In this document: positions 1 to 10,044 of the stretch, piece by piece
How the letters are laid out: each line of letters starts with the position of its first letter
How positions within the stretch are numbered: the stretch's first letter is position 1
From: Polynucleobacter sp. AP-Melu-500A-A1
GTDB taxonomy: Bacteria > Pseudomonadota > Gammaproteobacteria > Burkholderiales > Burkholderiaceae
DNA length: 64,000 bases
Direction of reading: 5' to 3'
Assembly (NCBI RefSeq): GCF_018882125.1
Contig: NZ_JACVOZ010000005.1
Coordinates: 62,001-126,000 of the forward strand
The notes under the pieces: model-generated
The model's database searches: none
The model's input: the letters and a program-made list of their open reading frames with translations, nothing else
Told to the model about the DNA's origin: nothing
Program-made: the position numbers and the translations under genes

Positions 1-654
1 GATGCTCTCATGAACACAACTATTGAGACAGTTCTGGTCTCAGGTAGCTCTGTGATTGCCGGTTTTGTAAACGCAGTCCTAATTCTGTTTGTGATGTTTT
101 ATTTACTTATTGATTGGAACCAATTTTTCAATCTCATTAAAAAAATCATTCCGCCGCGTGCACAAGCAACCGTTTATCGCCTCACAGTCCAAACTAACGA
201 ACTGCTATCCCAATACTTACGCGGCATGTTGATCGTCATATCAATCATGGCTATTTTTTATAGTGTAGGACTAAGTTTCGTTGGAATTAAAGGTGGTGTT
301 GCGGTTGGAGTCTTTACTGCATTAATGGTTGCCATTCCCTATGTGGGGATCACACTTGGAGTAACCCTTGGGCTATTATCAGCACTGCTTCAATTTGGGC
401 CAAGCCCTGAAATCATTGGTGTTGCCGCTGTTTTTGGTGCGGGACAATTTTTAGAGGGCTTCTTCTTAACCCCCCGTTTGGTAGGTGAGCGCATTGGCTT
501 ACATCCCGTTGGTGTGCTATTTGCTTTGCTATTTTTCGGTAAGTTATTTGGATTCTTTGGGGTATTGCTAGCACTGCCAATCAGCGCCGTTAGTATGGTT
601 TTGGTTCAATATGCCTGGTCTCTTTATATACAAAGCTCTTGGTATCAAAAGTAG
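1..654 (+). CDS. AI-2E family transporter (PerM-like), 3' part
   Basis: Integral membrane protein of the AI-2E/PerM permease family, whose members have about 350 residues and whose substrates are mostly unproven. The reading frame is open to the left window edge (codons before the ATG at 10 read D-A-L), so the gene begins outside and only about the last 217 residues are here. Several hydrophobic helices are visible, plus the family's conserved C-terminal stretch FLTPRLVGERIGLHPV. It lies 12 bp upstream of hda on the same strand and may share its transcript. Family call is firm; transported substrate unknown. Confidence 0.88.
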   Translation, partial: DALMNTTIETVLVSGSSVIAGFVNAVLILFVMFYLLIDWNQFFNLIKKIIPPRAQATVYRLTVQTNELLSQYLRGMLIVISIMAIFYSVGLSFVGIKGGVAVGVFTALMVAIPYVGITLGVTLGLLSALLQFGPSPEIIGVAAVFGAGQFLEGFFLTPRLVGERIGLHPVGVLFALLFFGKLFGFFGVLLALPISAVSMVLVQYAWSLYIQSSWYQK

Positions 655-666
655 ATTTGCGCAGTA

Positions 667-1422
667 ATGAATAAGACCTCACTGCCAAAACAATTTGCTC
701 TAGACCTCAGTCATACTCCCAAAGCAAGTCTAGAAAATTACTTACCCGGAAAAGATCTGGCATTGATCTCTACCCTTCAGGATTTGAGCAAGTCCTGGCA
801 ACTGCAACCTAGTAAGACCCTTAGTAACCCTCTAAATCAACGCTGGATTTATTGGTGGGGCCCAGAAGGATCTGGAAGGTCGCACTTATTAGAAGCGGTA
901 GGAAATGCTGCTGCCCAGGCTGGCATTGCACATTTTTCTTTACGGCCTCAAGAGCCTACATCTTGGGTGCGGTTAGAAGAAAAATTAACTTCCTTAGTAT
1001 CCAGCGATACGCCATCGGTGATTACGGTAGACGATGTCGATGTCCTCGATGATCGCTTGGTCGGGGCACTCTTTCGTATCCTCAACGCAGTGCAGGCAGG
1101 TAAGGCTATCCATATTTTCATGGCAGGTAAAGCTGCACCTGCAGCCCTAGAGCTCAGAGAGGACTTGCGTACCCGTCTGGCCTGGGGTTTGGTATTTCAG
1201 ACAGATCTTTTGGATGATGATGCGAAAATACAAGCATTGGAACAAGCTGCACAGGCGCGTGGTCTAGTACTATCGCCTGATGTTTTACCTTGGCTACTAA
1301 GTCGCTTCTATCGTGATATGCCGAATTTGATGGCTCTGATAGCTGCTTTGGATGCTTATTCACTTGAAACAAAACGTGCTGTAACCTTGCCCCTAGTGCG
1401 CGAGCTCTTGCAGCCAAAATAA
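667..1422 (+). CDS. hda: DnaA regulatory inactivator Hda
   Basis: AAA+ protein related to the DnaA ATPase domain. In the family it binds the DNA-loaded sliding clamp and stimulates ATP hydrolysis by DnaA to prevent re-initiation of replication. An N-terminal QFALDL (residues 9-14) fits the clamp-binding peptide of Hda. The P-loop region is GPEGSGRSHL (65-74), with Arg where classical Walker A has Lys, as also seen in E. coli Hda. The Walker B-like element is VITVDDVDVLDD. There is no C-terminal DNA-binding domain, which separates it from DnaA. At 251 residues it is close to family length. Confidence 0.88.
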   Translation: MNKTSLPKQFALDLSHTPKASLENYLPGKDLALISTLQDLSKSWQLQPSKTLSNPLNQRWIYWWGPEGSGRSHLLEAVGNAAAQAGIAHFSLRPQEPTSWVRLEEKLTSLVSSDTPSVITVDDVDVLDDRLVGALFRILNAVQAGKAIHIFMAGKAAPAALELREDLRTRLAWGLVFQTDLLDDDAKIQALEQAAQARGLVLSPDVLPWLLSRFYRDMPNLMALIAALDAYSLETKRAVTLPLVRELLQPK

Positions 1423-1441
1423 TTTACTAAAGATTTCATTC

Positions 1442-2122
1442 GTGACCCAATTAGCCTTATTTGATTTAGACCACACTCTTTTACCCTGCGATAGCGATTA
1501 CGAATGGGGTCAATTCCTAGCGCGCATTGGTGTGGTGGATAGAGAGTATTACGAAAAACAAAATGAGCGCTTCTATCAGGACTACAAAGACGGCAAACTC
1601 AATATTCAAGAATTCCTACGCTTCGCTTTAAAGCCATTATCAGAACATTCACGCGAGCAACTAAAGGAATGGCACGATGCCTTTATGAAAGAAGTCATCA
1701 ATGGGCAATTACGTCAGCAAGCGATTGATTTAGTGAAGCGTCATCAAGATGCCGGAGACTTATGTTGTGTCATTACTGCCACCAATAGTTTTGTCACGCG
1801 CCCCATTGTGGAAAGTTTTGGAATTGAACATCTGATTGCCACTGAGCCTGCTACCACTACAAATCACCCGCTAGCCAGCTTCACTGGAGAGGTGCAAGGT
1901 ATCCCCAATTTTCGTGAGGGAAAAATTACGAATTTGTATGACTGGCTAGCTGAAAGAAAACTTGCACTAGATACTTTACCTCGTAGTTATTTCTATTCAG
2001 ATTCGATGAATGATCTTCCCTTATTAGAAAAAGTCAGTCATCCAATTGCTACCAACCCCGATGATCGTTTGCGCAAAGAAGCTCAGAAACGCAATTGGCC
2101 CATTCTTGAGTTATTCGCATGA
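1442..2122 (+). CDS. HAD-IB family hydrolase (phosphoserine phosphatase-like)
   Basis: Haloacid dehalogenase superfamily phosphatase of subclass IB. Motif I is FDLDHTLL (residues 7-14), with the two catalytic aspartates at 8 and 10. Motif II is probably the Thr in VITATNSF, and the acidic motif IV is DSMNDLPLL. It starts with GTG at 1442 and its stop overlaps the pcnB start by 4 bp (ATGA), so translation is probably coupled. Members are often annotated as phosphoserine phosphatase, but the substrate is not readable here. 226 residues, full length. Confidence 0.85.
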   Translation: MTQLALFDLDHTLLPCDSDYEWGQFLARIGVVDREYYEKQNERFYQDYKDGKLNIQEFLRFALKPLSEHSREQLKEWHDAFMKEVINGQLRQQAIDLVKRHQDAGDLCCVITATNSFVTRPIVESFGIEHLIATEPATTTNHPLASFTGEVQGIPNFREGKITNLYDWLAERKLALDTLPRSYFYSDSMNDLPLLEKVSHPIATNPDDRLRKEAQKRNWPILELFA

Positions 2123-3528
2123 TCACTAAATTTATTAAACGTATCTTGCGTCGTGATCCGATGATCAAGCATACGCAAGCAAATAAGACGGGTGCGCCTA
2201 AACGCATACCCAAAAAATCACATCGAATTGATCCTCACCTACTCTCTAAGAATGCCGTAAAAGTTACCGATACCTTGCAACAGGGTGGATATGAAGCATT
2301 TATTGTGGGTGGTGCAGTACGTGATTTGGTTTTAGGAATTGGTCCAAAAGATTTTGACGTAGCAACTAATGCCACCCCCGATCAAGTTCAAAAACTATTT
2401 CGCAAGGCCCGTTTAATTGGACGTCGCTTTCAGATTGTTCACGTGACCTTTTTTGGCAAAGGTCACCCTGAAATTATTGAGGTTTCGACCTTTAGAGCCT
2501 TGCTAGATAACGCGGGAGACCATGTCGCAGAAAGCGGTCGCATTCTGCGTGACAACGTTTGGGGATCACAGGGAGAAGATGCTGCACGCCGTGATTTCAG
2601 TATCAACGCGATGTACTATGACCCCTCTTCTGAAACCGTACTCGACTATCACGGTGGCATGGCCGATATTCAGAAGAAGACCTTACGCATGATTGGTGAT
2701 CCTGCAAAGCGCTATCGCGAAGATCCTATTCGCATGCTCAGAGCAATACGTTTTGCTGCAAAAACAGGATTTACTTTGGAAACTGCTACGCGAGCGCCGA
2801 TTGCAAAATTAAGCACCTTATTGCAAGATGTTCCGGCGGCACGTCTATTTGATGAGATCCTCAAGTTATTGATGTCAGGTTATTCTTGGGCGGCAATTCA
2901 AGGTTTACGCGATGCAGGATTGCATCATGGTGTCTTACCCTTGCTTGACCACATTCTCGATAGTGGTGAAGATTCTAAAGATGCCAATCAATTTGTAAAA
3001 TTAGCGCTGGCAAATACGGATCAACGTATCCAAGCGGGCAAAAGTGTCTCAGCAGGATTTTTATTTGCCACACTACTTTGGCCTGATCTTCTAAAAAACT
3101 GGAACGCCAATTTAGCCAAGGGGATGTCAAATATTCCTGCCTTGCAAGATGCTATGGATGACACTATTGCCACCCAAAGTAGCGGTATGACTATCCAACG
3201 TCGCTTTGAAAGTGATATGCGTGAAATTTGGTCTATGCAGCCCCGTTTTGAAAAACGGGTAGGCCGCTACCCCTATCGCCTGATTGAATCTCCCCGCTTT
3301 AGAGCGGGTTATGACTTTCTGCTTCTGCGCTGTGCCACCGGGGAAAAAGAGCCTGCACCAGGACAGTGGTGGACGGACTTTATCGCTGCCGACCCTACTG
3401 AACAAGAGGCCTTAATGGCCAATGTCAAGAATGCTGTTGGCAATAACGCCTCTCCCGCAAAGAGGCGTCGTCGTCGTAAACCGAAATCCGCCACACCAGA
3501 AACCCCAACTGCGGGCGAGCTAAGCTAA
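2119..3528 (+). CDS. pcnB: Poly(A) polymerase I
   Basis: Adds 3' poly(A) tails to RNA and so promotes RNA decay. The nucleotidyltransferase head is clear: GGAVRD (residues 64-69) followed by DFDVAT (78-83), the metal-binding carboxylates of class II nucleotidyltransferases. An RNA-binding region with REDPIRMLRAIRFAAK follows. A basic N-terminus and a strongly arginine/lysine-rich C-terminal tail (RRRRRKPK) are typical of PcnB rather than the related CCA-adding enzyme. An alternative start is the ATG at 2161 (MIKHTQ). The gene sits before folK and panB, a common proteobacterial order. Confidence 0.92.
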   Translation: MITKFIKRILRRDPMIKHTQANKTGAPKRIPKKSHRIDPHLLSKNAVKVTDTLQQGGYEAFIVGGAVRDLVLGIGPKDFDVATNATPDQVQKLFRKARLIGRRFQIVHVTFFGKGHPEIIEVSTFRALLDNAGDHVAESGRILRDNVWGSQGEDAARRDFSINAMYYDPSSETVLDYHGGMADIQKKTLRMIGDPAKRYREDPIRMLRAIRFAAKTGFTLETATRAPIAKLSTLLQDVPAARLFDEILKLLMSGYSWAAIQGLRDAGLHHGVLPLLDHILDSGEDSKDANQFVKLALANTDQRIQAGKSVSAGFLFATLLWPDLLKNWNANLAKGMSNIPALQDAMDDTIATQSSGMTIQRRFESDMREIWSMQPRFEKRVGRYPYRLIESPRFRAGYDFLLLRCATGEKEPAPGQWWTDFIAADPTEQEALMANVKNAVGNNASPAKRRRRRKPKSATPETPTAGELS

Positions 3529-3580
3529 GCACGTTTTCCAAAATTTCAGTAAAGTAGTTTCATCACAGGTTTGGAATCTT

Positions 3581-4108
3581 ATGGCACGGGCATATATCGG
3601 ATTTGGCGGCAACATTGGCGACTCACGTCAGCTCATCACTGATGCGATCGTCTGCCTCGCGCAACGTTGTGAATTGCAAATTATTGCTAAAAGCTGTTTT
3701 TATCAAAGTGCACCCGTTGAAGCCGCCGGTGGCGACTACATCAATTCCGTGATCGAAATTGATACTCAACTCACACCATACGGTCTTTTGCATGTATGCC
3801 AAGCAGTCGAGCAGGAGTTTGGTCGTGAACGCCCCTATACCAATGCACCGCGCACTCTAGATATTGATATTCTGTCTTTTGAGGGGATATTTCAAAATGA
3901 AACTGAGCTCATGCTGCCCCATCCCAAGATTACCGAGCGCTCATTTGTACTATTACCCCTTTTAGAAATCGCTCCTAATTTTTTCCTTCCTGATTTTGGT
4001 GAGCTAAAGGCCTATTTACCTAAGGTAGCGCACCAACGTATAGAAAAACTCTCCTGCGGCAACTGCAATTGTGGGGAAAAAGCAGTTTATAGCCCATCGA
4101 CGCATTAA
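3581..4108 (+). CDS. folK: 2-amino-4-hydroxy-6-hydroxymethyldihydropteridine pyrophosphokinase
   Basis: Transfers pyrophosphate from ATP to the pterin alcohol in tetrahydrofolate synthesis, cytoplasmic. Family hallmarks visible are the N-terminal AYIGFGGNIGDS, the signature RTLDIDIL (residues 91-98, carrying the metal-binding aspartates) and LPHPKITERSFVLLPL. 175 residues, slightly longer than the usual 155-165 because of a short Cys-containing tail (SCGNCNCGEK). It starts 52 bp after pcnB and ends 17 bp before panB, so pcnB-folK-panB probably form one operon. Confidence 0.93.
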   Translation: MARAYIGFGGNIGDSRQLITDAIVCLAQRCELQIIAKSCFYQSAPVEAAGGDYINSVIEIDTQLTPYGLLHVCQAVEQEFGRERPYTNAPRTLDIDILSFEGIFQNETELMLPHPKITERSFVLLPLLEIAPNFFLPDFGELKAYLPKVAHQRIEKLSCGNCNCGEKAVYSPSTH

Positions 4109-4125
4109 TTCATTAAACTCACGCC

Positions 4126-4944
4126 ATGGGTTATTTACAAGGCGAAAAGCCAATATCGATTACTAAGCTCCTCTCGATGCATGCCGAGAGGGAGAAGATC
4201 ACTATGCTCACAGCGTATGACTCCACTATGTCTGCGCTACTCAATCGCTGCGGTGTTGAAGTGATATTGATTGGTGACTCCATGGGTAATGTTATTCAAG
4301 GCCACTCTTGTACTACACCAGTGACTGTTGAACAAATGGTCTATCACACAGAATGTGTAGCTCGCGCCAACACCCATGCATTTCTGATTACGGACTTGCC
4401 ATTTGCCAGCTATGGCAATCCTGCACAAGCATTGGAATCTGCTGCTGCTGTGATGCGCGTGGGTGCGGATATGGTCAAAATTGAAGGCGGCGGAGATTGG
4501 CAAGTAGAAGTCATTCGATACCTAGTTGAGCGTGCTGTACCTGTTTGTGCTCATCTTGGCTTGCTCCCGCAATCAGTCCATCTTTTGGGTGGCTATAAAG
4601 TACAAGGTAAATCAAAGGATTCCGCAAGCATCATGCTCGAGCAAGCGCTTGCTTGCCAACATGCTGGTGCTCAAATGGTTGTTCTAGAAGCTATTCCTTC
4701 AACGCTAGGCGAAAGAATTACAGCAGAACTTCATATTCCAACGATTGGGATTGGAGCTGGCCCAGATTGTTCTGGACAGGTATTGGTGCTCCAAGATATG
4801 TTGGGCATTAGCCCAGGTAAACCCCCGAAATTCGTGAAGAACTTTATGGATGGTCACCACTCTATCGAGGCTGCTATTAAAGCCTACATCAGAGAGGTAA
4901 AGTCCGGTAAATTCCCCGGACCCGAGTACGCCTTTGCTGGTTAA
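4126..4944 (+). CDS. panB: 3-methyl-2-oxobutanoate hydroxymethyltransferase
   Basis: Ketopantoate hydroxymethyltransferase, the first committed step of pantothenate (vitamin B5/CoA) synthesis, using methylene-tetrahydrofolate. Conserved elements are [32 protein letters not shown] (metal-binding Asp), KIEGG and [18 protein letters not shown]. 272 residues, full length. Its neighbour folK makes part of the folate cofactor it uses. It converges on dnaJ with only 6 bp between the stops, leaving no room for a separate terminator. Confidence 0.95.
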   Translation: MGYLQGEKPISITKLLSMHAEREKITMLTAYDSTMSALLNRCGVEVILIGDSMGNVIQGHSCTTPVTVEQMVYHTECVARANTHAFLITDLPFASYGNPAQALESAAAVMRVGADMVKIEGGGDWQVEVIRYLVERAVPVCAHLGLLPQSVHLLGGYKVQGKSKDSASIMLEQALACQHAGAQMVVLEAIPSTLGERITAELHIPTIGIGAGPDCSGQVLVLQDMLGISPGKPPKFVKNFMDGHHSIEAAIKAYIREVKSGKFPGPEYAFAG

Positions 4945-4950
4945 CAGCCC

Positions 4951-6087
4951 TTAACTAAAGAAGCTCTTCACACCATCAAACCAGCCCTTTTGTTGAGGGC
5001 TATGTTTATCGCCTCCAGATTTAAGGCTGTCATCAAATTTTTGCAGTAATTTTCTCTGCTCATCTGTCAGTTTGATAGGAGTTTCTACCAAGACGTGAAC
5101 AAAAAGATCGCCCACTAAAGAGGAGCGCAATCCTTTGATTCCTTTATGGCGCAAACGGAATGTCTTCCCTGTCTGCGTTCCTTCGGGAATCGGAAACTCT
5201 ACTCGACCCGACAAAGTAGGTACCTCAATGTCACCGCCAATCGTAGCAGTTGCAAAAGAGATTGGCATTTGTACATGCAAATCGCTGCCATCGCGCTCAA
5301 ATACATTATGTGGTTTCACGCGGACTTCGACATAAAGATCACCGGATGGTCCCCCGTTGATGCCAGGTTCACCATTACCCACTGAACGCACGCGCATACC
5401 ATCATCAATACCTGCAGGTATTTTGATCTCAAGCGTTTTTTGTTCTTTATGTTTACCGCTGCCATGGCATGTTTTGCAAGGTTTCGGAATGTACTCGCCA
5501 GTGCCACGGCACTTAGGACAAGTTTGCTGCATAGAGAAGAAACCTTGCTGCACCCGAACTTGACCATGTCCATCACAAGTCGTGCATTTTTCTGCTTTAG
5601 TGCCTGGCTCCGCACCTGTGCCATGACAGGGCTTGCAATTACTCCAACTAGGCACACGAATTTGGGTGGTGTACCCCTCAGCAGCTTGCTCTAAGGTGAT
5701 ATCCATGTTGTAGCGCAGATCTGCACCCTTATAGACTTGCGGGCCAGCATGACGGCCACCGCCTTGACCGAAAATATCACCGAAAATATCACCAAAGGCA
5801 TCAGCAAAACCGCCACCACCGCCAAAGCCGCCACCACCAAAGCCACCCATAGAGGGATCTACTCCAGCATGTCCATACTGATCATAAGCAGCACGCTTAT
5901 TGGGATCGGTCAGAGTTTCGTAGGCTTCTTTAACTTCTTTAAATTGGCCTTCTGAGGTTTTGCTATCGGGGTTGCGATCAGGGTGGTGCTTCATCGCCAT
6001 TTTGCGATAAGCCTTTTTTAGATCTTCATCGCTGGCACCTTTTGCCACACCAAGCACTTCGTAATAATCGCGTTTACTTTTCGGCAC
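4951..6087 (-). CDS. dnaJ: Chaperone DnaJ (Hsp40)
   Basis: Co-chaperone that delivers unfolded protein to DnaK and stimulates its ATPase. Domains in order: J domain with HPD (residues 35-37), Gly/Phe-rich linker, four zinc-binding repeats ([32 protein letters not shown]), and C-terminal substrate-binding domains. Two starts are possible: TTG at 6093 or GTG at 6087. I chose GTG because GAGG lies 8 bp upstream of it but only 2 bp upstream of the TTG. It follows dnaK after a gap holding a strong stem-loop. Confidence 0.95.
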   Translation of the reverse strand: MPKSKRDYYEVLGVAKGASDEDLKKAYRKMAMKHHPDRNPDSKTSEGQFKEVKEAYETLTDPNKRAAYDQYGHAGVDPSMGGFGGGGFGGGGGFADAFGDIFGDIFGQGGGRHAGPQVYKGADLRYNMDITLEQAAEGYTTQIRVPSWSNCKPCHGTGAEPGTKAEKCTTCDGHGQVRVQQGFFSMQQTCPKCRGTGEYIPKPCKTCHGSGKHKEQKTLEIKIPAGIDDGMRVRSVGNGEPGINGGPSGDLYVEVRVKPHNVFERDGSDLHVQMPISFATATIGGDIEVPTLSGRVEFPIPEGTQTGKTFRLRHKGIKGLRSSLVGDLFVHVLVETPIKLTDEQRKLLQKFDDSLKSGGDKHSPQQKGWFDGVKSFFS

Positions 6088-6116
6088 AGCCAATTCCTCT
6101 CAACAACCTGAATGAC

Positions 6117-6141
6117 ACAAGTCGGCACGAGGCCGACTTGT
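6117..6141 (-). other. Stem-loop between dnaK and dnaJ
   Basis: A perfect 10-bp inverted repeat (ACAAGTCGGC / GCCGACTTGT) with a 5-base loop lies between the dnaK stop and the dnaJ start. In the direction of transcription it is followed by GTCATTCAGG, not a T-run, so it is probably not a complete terminator. It may act as a partial attenuator or mRNA-stabilising element that lowers dnaJ relative to dnaK (inference). Confidence 0.6.
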
Positions 6142-6188
6142 TATTTAAGTACTTCAAAAATACCTTAGTGAAATATTTGATTTAAGAA

Positions 6189-8123
6189 TTACTTCTTCTC
6201 ATCAACCTCTTTAAAGTCAGCATCAACGACATCAGCATCAGGGGCTGCGCCAGGTGCAGCACCAGGAGCTGCGCCCGGAGCACCACCACCAGCTTTAGCT
6301 TGCTCAGCAGCCATGACTTTTTCGCCAAGCTTCTGACTTGCTTTACCCAAAGCTTCGGTCTTGGCTTCAATGATCGCTTTATCGCTTCCTTTGATGGCTT
6401 CGTCCAACTCTTTCAGGGCTACTTCAATCGCTTCTTTTTCAGCAGCTTCTAAGCTTGTACCATGCTCTTCTAAAGCTTTCTTGGTTGAGTGAGCCAAAGC
6501 ATCAGCAGTATTACGCGCTGTTACCAACTCTAAGGCTTTCTTATCTTCAGCAGCATTAGCTTCAGCATCTTTTACCATGCGTTGAATTTCTTCTTCAGTT
6601 AAACCAGAGTTCGCCTTAATGGTGATCTTGTTTTCTTTACCTGTGGTTTTGTCTTTTGCAGTGACATGCAAAATACCGTTGGCATCGATATCAAAGGTCA
6701 CTTCAATTTGTGGCATACCGCGTTGTGCTGGTGCAATACCTTCGAGGTTAAATTCACCTAACAGTTTGTTTGCAACAGCCATCTCACGTTCGCCCTGGAA
6801 GCACTTGATGGTTACCGCAGGCTGATTATCTTCGGCTGTAGAGTAAACCTGTGAATGCTTAGTAGGAATCGTGGTGTTCTTTGGAATCATCTTGGTCATC
6901 ACGCCACCAAGTGTTTCGATGCCTAATGACAATGGAGTAACGTCCAAGAGCAATACGTCTTTACGGTCGCCAGACAACACGGAACCTTGAATCGCAGCGC
7001 CAACAGCGACTGCTTCATCTGGGTTAACGTCTTTACGCGGCTCTTTACCAAAGATTTCTTTAACCTTGTCCTGAACAGCAGGCATACGGGTTTGACCACC
7101 AACCAAAATCACATCATCAATATCGGCTACGTTTACGCCAGCATCCTTGATTGCTGTTAAGCAAGGACCAGCAGTACGGTTAATCAACTCTTCTACCAAT
7201 GACTCTAACTTAGCGCGGGTCAATTTCAAGTTCAAATGCTTAGGACCGCTAGCATCAGCTGTCACATAAGGCAAATTGATTTCAGTTTGCTGGGCAGATG
7301 ACAACTCAATCTTGGCTTTTTCGGCAGCATCTTTCAAGCGCTGTAATGCCAATACATCTTTACTCAGATCAACGCCTTGCTCTTTCTTGAACTCGGCAAT
7401 GATCCAATCAATGATGCGTTGGTCAAAGTCTTCGCCGCCCAAGAATGTGTCACCATTAGTAGAGAGCACTTCAAATTGCTTTTCACCATCGACGTTAGCA
7501 ATCTCAATGATGGATACGTCAAACGTACCGCCACCCAAGTCATACACAGCAATCTTGCGATCAACCTTGTCTTGTTTATCAAGACCAAAGGCCAAAGCAG
7601 CTGCGGTTGGCTCGTTAATGATCCGCTTGACATCTAAGCCAGCAATACGACCAGCATCTTTAGTGGCTTGACGCTGACTGTCATTGAAGTAAGCAGGAAC
7701 AGTGATCACTGCCTCGGTTACTTCTTCACCAAGATAATCTTCTGCAGTCTTTTTCATCTTGCGCAAAATTTCAGCGGACACTTGTTGTGGCGCCATTTTC
7801 TGATCACGCGCTTCAACCCAAGCATCGCCATTGTCTGCTTGAATAATTTTGTAAGGCATAAGTCCGATGTCTTTTTGAACTTCGGCATCAGTAAATTTAC
7901 GACCCATCAAACGCTTTACGGCGTAGATGGTGTTTCTAGGATTGGTGACTGACTGACGTTTTGCGGGAGCGCCAACCAATACCTCTCCATCTTCAACATA
8001 AGCAATGATGGAAGGTGTTGTGCGAGCGCCTTCGGCATTCTCGACAACCTTAGGTGCATTGTTTTCAACGACTGAAACGCACGAGTTAGTGGTTCCTAAG
8101 TCAATTCCGATAATCTTTCCCAT
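6189..8123 (-). CDS. dnaK: Chaperone DnaK (Hsp70)
   Basis: ATP-dependent Hsp70 chaperone of the cytoplasm. The nucleotide-binding domain opens with [13 protein letters not shown] and contains [13 protein letters not shown] and [12 protein letters not shown]. After the linker [19 protein letters not shown] comes the substrate-binding domain, then a helical lid and an Ala/Gly/Pro-rich tail ending [14 protein letters not shown], close to the usual EEVKDKK-like end. 644 residues, full length. It has its own sigma-32-type promoter in the gap after grpE, so it can be heat-induced independently of the upstream genes. Confidence 0.97.
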   Translation of the reverse strand: MGKIIGIDLGTTNSCVSVVENNAPKVVENAEGARTTPSIIAYVEDGEVLVGAPAKRQSVTNPRNTIYAVKRLMGRKFTDAEVQKDIGLMPYKIIQADNGDAWVEARDQKMAPQQVSAEILRKMKKTAEDYLGEEVTEAVITVPAYFNDSQRQATKDAGRIAGLDVKRIINEPTAAALAFGLDKQDKVDRKIAVYDLGGGTFDVSIIEIANVDGEKQFEVLSTNGDTFLGGEDFDQRIIDWIIAEFKKEQGVDLSKDVLALQRLKDAAEKAKIELSSAQQTEINLPYVTADASGPKHLNLKLTRAKLESLVEELINRTAGPCLTAIKDAGVNVADIDDVILVGGQTRMPAVQDKVKEIFGKEPRKDVNPDEAVAVGAAIQGSVLSGDRKDVLLLDVTPLSLGIETLGGVMTKMIPKNTTIPTKHSQVYSTAEDNQPAVTIKCFQGEREMAVANKLLGEFNLEGIAPAQRGMPQIEVTFDIDANGILHVTAKDKTTGKENKITIKANSGLTEEEIQRMVKDAEANAAEDKKALELVTARNTADALAHSTKKALEEHGTSLEAAEKEAIEVALKELDEAIKGSDKAIIEAKTEALGKASQKLGEKVMAAEQAKAGGGAPGAAPGAAPGAAPDADVVDADFKEVDEKK

Positions 8124-8199
8124 AATGACTCCAAAAAATTAAGTACTGCGTTGTTTTATTTAAATTCTTCTGTACGGCTATGAATAAATCGATACCCAA

Positions 8200-8230
8200 T
8201 AAATGGGGTGTAAAAAGCAGAATTCAAGGG
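8200..8230 (-). promoter_or_regulatory. Sigma-32 (RpoH)-type promoter of dnaK
   Basis: On the minus strand, CCCTTGAA (8223-8230) is followed after 14 bp by CCCCATTTA (8200-8208). Both elements match the RpoH consensus (CTTGAA, spacer, CCCCATnT) almost perfectly. The predicted transcription start lies about 65-70 bp upstream of the dnaK start codon. No CIRCE element was seen here. Confidence 0.85.
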
Positions 8231-8311
8231 TAGGAATAGCAAAAAAGGTAGATTTATGCCTTTTTTATGCTTTTTTTACTCTTTTTAAGGAATTTATCCC
8301 CTAAAAGGACC

Positions 8312-8851
8312 TTATTTTGCTGCGCTGACCGTTACCAAGGCAGGTCTCAACACTCTATCGGCGACCGTATAACCTCGTTGCAAGACAGAAACAACAGTAT
8401 TGGGATCTTGCTCGGACGGGACGGAGGCAATTGCCTGGTGATGGTGTGGGTCAAATTTATCCCCTACCGCTGGATTAATTTCAGTCATTCGACCTTTTTC
8501 AAAGGCGGAAAGAAGCTGTTTCAGGGTAATTTCCAGACCCTCTTTAAATGCTTTTGCATCACCTGCATCGGTACTTAGTGCGGCATAAAGACTATCTGTC
8601 ACGGGGACTAAGTGCTCCGCAAAACTTTCAATTGCAAACTTATGCGCCTTAGCAATGTCTTCTACTGCACGGCGGCGAATATTTTCACCCTCTGCCTTAG
8701 CGCGCAAGAAGTTGTCTTGCATATCAGCCAACTTTTGATTGAGCTCTGCAATTTCTTGTTCCGGCGTATTGGGAGCTGCTGCCTCAGTGGCTTCAGTCGG
8801 CGTTTGCTCAGCTGAATTTTCTTGTTCCGGGTTTTGGTTTTCTTGTGTCAT
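8312..8851 (-). CDS. grpE: Nucleotide exchange factor GrpE
   Basis: Releases ADP from DnaK during the chaperone cycle and works as a dimer. An acidic, disordered N-terminus rich in Glu/Gln/Thr/Ala (residues 1-30) leads into a long coiled coil ([20 protein letters not shown]). A compact beta domain follows, with [16 protein letters not shown] and [19 protein letters not shown], the GrpE signature. 179 residues. It is followed by dnaK and preceded by hemH, with its own sigma-32-type promoter overlapping the hemH stop. Confidence 0.95.
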   Translation of the reverse strand: MTQENQNPEQENSAEQTPTEATEAAAPNTPEQEIAELNQKLADMQDNFLRAKAEGENIRRRAVEDIAKAHKFAIESFAEHLVPVTDSLYAALSTDAGDAKAFKEGLEITLKQLLSAFEKGRMTEINPAVGDKFDPHHHQAIASVPSEQDPNTVVSVLQRGYTVADRVLRPALVTVSAAK

Positions 8852-8889
8852 AGATGCTAGTTCGCTTTTAAATAAGAGTGACTACTGCA

Positions 8890-8917
8890 ATGTGGGGCTA
8901 CTTTATAAAATTTCAAG
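8890..8917 (-). promoter_or_regulatory. Sigma-32 (RpoH)-type promoter of grpE
   Basis: On the minus strand, CTTGAA (8912-8917) is separated by 14 bp from CCCCACAT (8890-8897), a near match to the RpoH -10. The spacing equals that of the dnaK promoter. The TGA inside the -35 element is the stop codon of hemH (8913-8915), so promoter and coding sequence overlap. Confidence 0.8.
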
Positions 8918-10007
8918 TTTTACTTTGCTCGGCTATTTCTGCTCTTTCATTACGCCTAGCAAGCTCCACCTCAGACTCTGTACCTAATGACCACCCCATG
9001 AGATGTTGATAGGCAATATCACTTAAGGCATCGATCCATTTTGGATTGCTATTTAGACAGGGAATATACCGATAATCCTGACCGCCATGATCTAGAAAAG
9101 TTTCTCGGGCCTCCATGGCAATCTCTTCAAGGGTTTCCAAGCAATCTGCTGGAAAGCCAGGACAAAAAATATCGATGCGCTGACATCCCTCTTTGGCCAG
9201 TTTCTCAATAGTGGGCGCTGTGTAGGGTTTCAACCATTCAGCTTTTCCAAAGCGTGATTGAAAAGTCACTACGTATTGATTGGGCTCTAAATCCAACGAT
9301 TCACCCAATAAGCGTCCTGTTTTTAAACACTCGCAATGATAAGGATCACCCTTCATTAAATTGCGCTTTGGCAATCCATGAAAGGACATTACGAAACGAT
9401 CGCCTACTGCAAAATTAGGGCGTCCATCTTTATCCCAACTATGAAGCACTTGATCACGCAAAGCCTCAATGTAAGCTGGGTTGTCTTGGTAGTGCTTCAC
9501 TAAACGTAACTCGGGCTGATCGCGCCAGGTGCTTAACACCCGAAAAACTTCATCAAAACTTGAGGCAGTAGTAGTAGCGGAATATTGGGGATATAAGGGC
9601 AGCAGTAGTAAGCGCTCCATCCCTTGCTCCTTAAGGCTATCCAAGGCTTCTTGCGTTGAGGGCTTGCCATAACGCATAGCCAAGTCTACTAAGACTGTAT
9701 GCCCTTGATTGGCAAATTTTTCACCCAACTCTTTGGCCTGTAAACGCGAGTAATGCATTAAAGGGGAGCCTAATTTTGGCAACCAAATGGAGGCGTATTT
9801 TTTAGCAGATGTACTGCTGCGAATCGGCAAAATAATGCCGTGCAAAATGAACCACCAAATAAACCGCGGAATCTCTACGATGCGAGGATCAGATAAAAAT
9901 TCATTGAGATACGCTCTTACGGCTTTAGGAGTTGGCGCAGATGGTGTACCCAGATTGAGTAACAGCACTGCAGTCTTGGAGGCTCTTAAGTGGGGATTTT
10001 GATTCAA
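8913..10007 (-). CDS. hemH: Ferrochelatase
   Basis: Inserts ferrous iron into protoporphyrin IX, the last step of protoheme synthesis, at the inner face of the membrane. Recognised by AVLLLNLGTPSAPTPKAVRAY near the N-terminus and by MSFHGLPKRNL, which holds the catalytic histidine, followed by YHCECLKTGRLLG. 364 residues, normal length. The only suitable start is TTG at 10007, with a weak GAGA upstream, so translation may be modest. It lies 37 bp after hrcA and before grpE, so it is probably carried on the hrcA transcript. Confidence 0.93.
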   Translation of the reverse strand: MNQNPHLRASKTAVLLLNLGTPSAPTPKAVRAYLNEFLSDPRIVEIPRFIWWFILHGIILPIRSSTSAKKYASIWLPKLGSPLMHYSRLQAKELGEKFANQGHTVLVDLAMRYGKPSTQEALDSLKEQGMERLLLLPLYPQYSATTTASSFDEVFRVLSTWRDQPELRLVKHYQDNPAYIEALRDQVLHSWDKDGRPNFAVGDRFVMSFHGLPKRNLMKGDPYHCECLKTGRLLGESLDLEPNQYVVTFQSRFGKAEWLKPYTAPTIEKLAKEGCQRIDIFCPGFPADCLETLEEIAMEARETFLDHGGQDYRYIPCLNSNPKWIDALSDIAYQHLMGWSLGTESEVELARRNERAEIAEQSKT

Positions 10008-10044
10008 TGTAATGTGTCTCTAGTAATTAGGGTATAAATTTTTC

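Noticed and set aside
7276..7671. 131-codon open frame antisense to dnaK
   Set aside because: dnaK has strong codon conservation and this is a by-product of it; no start signal.
8124..8311. CIRCE element in front of dnaK
   Set aside because: No TTAGCACTC/GAGTGCTAA pair is present here or in front of grpE or hrcA; the RpoH-type promoter explains control.
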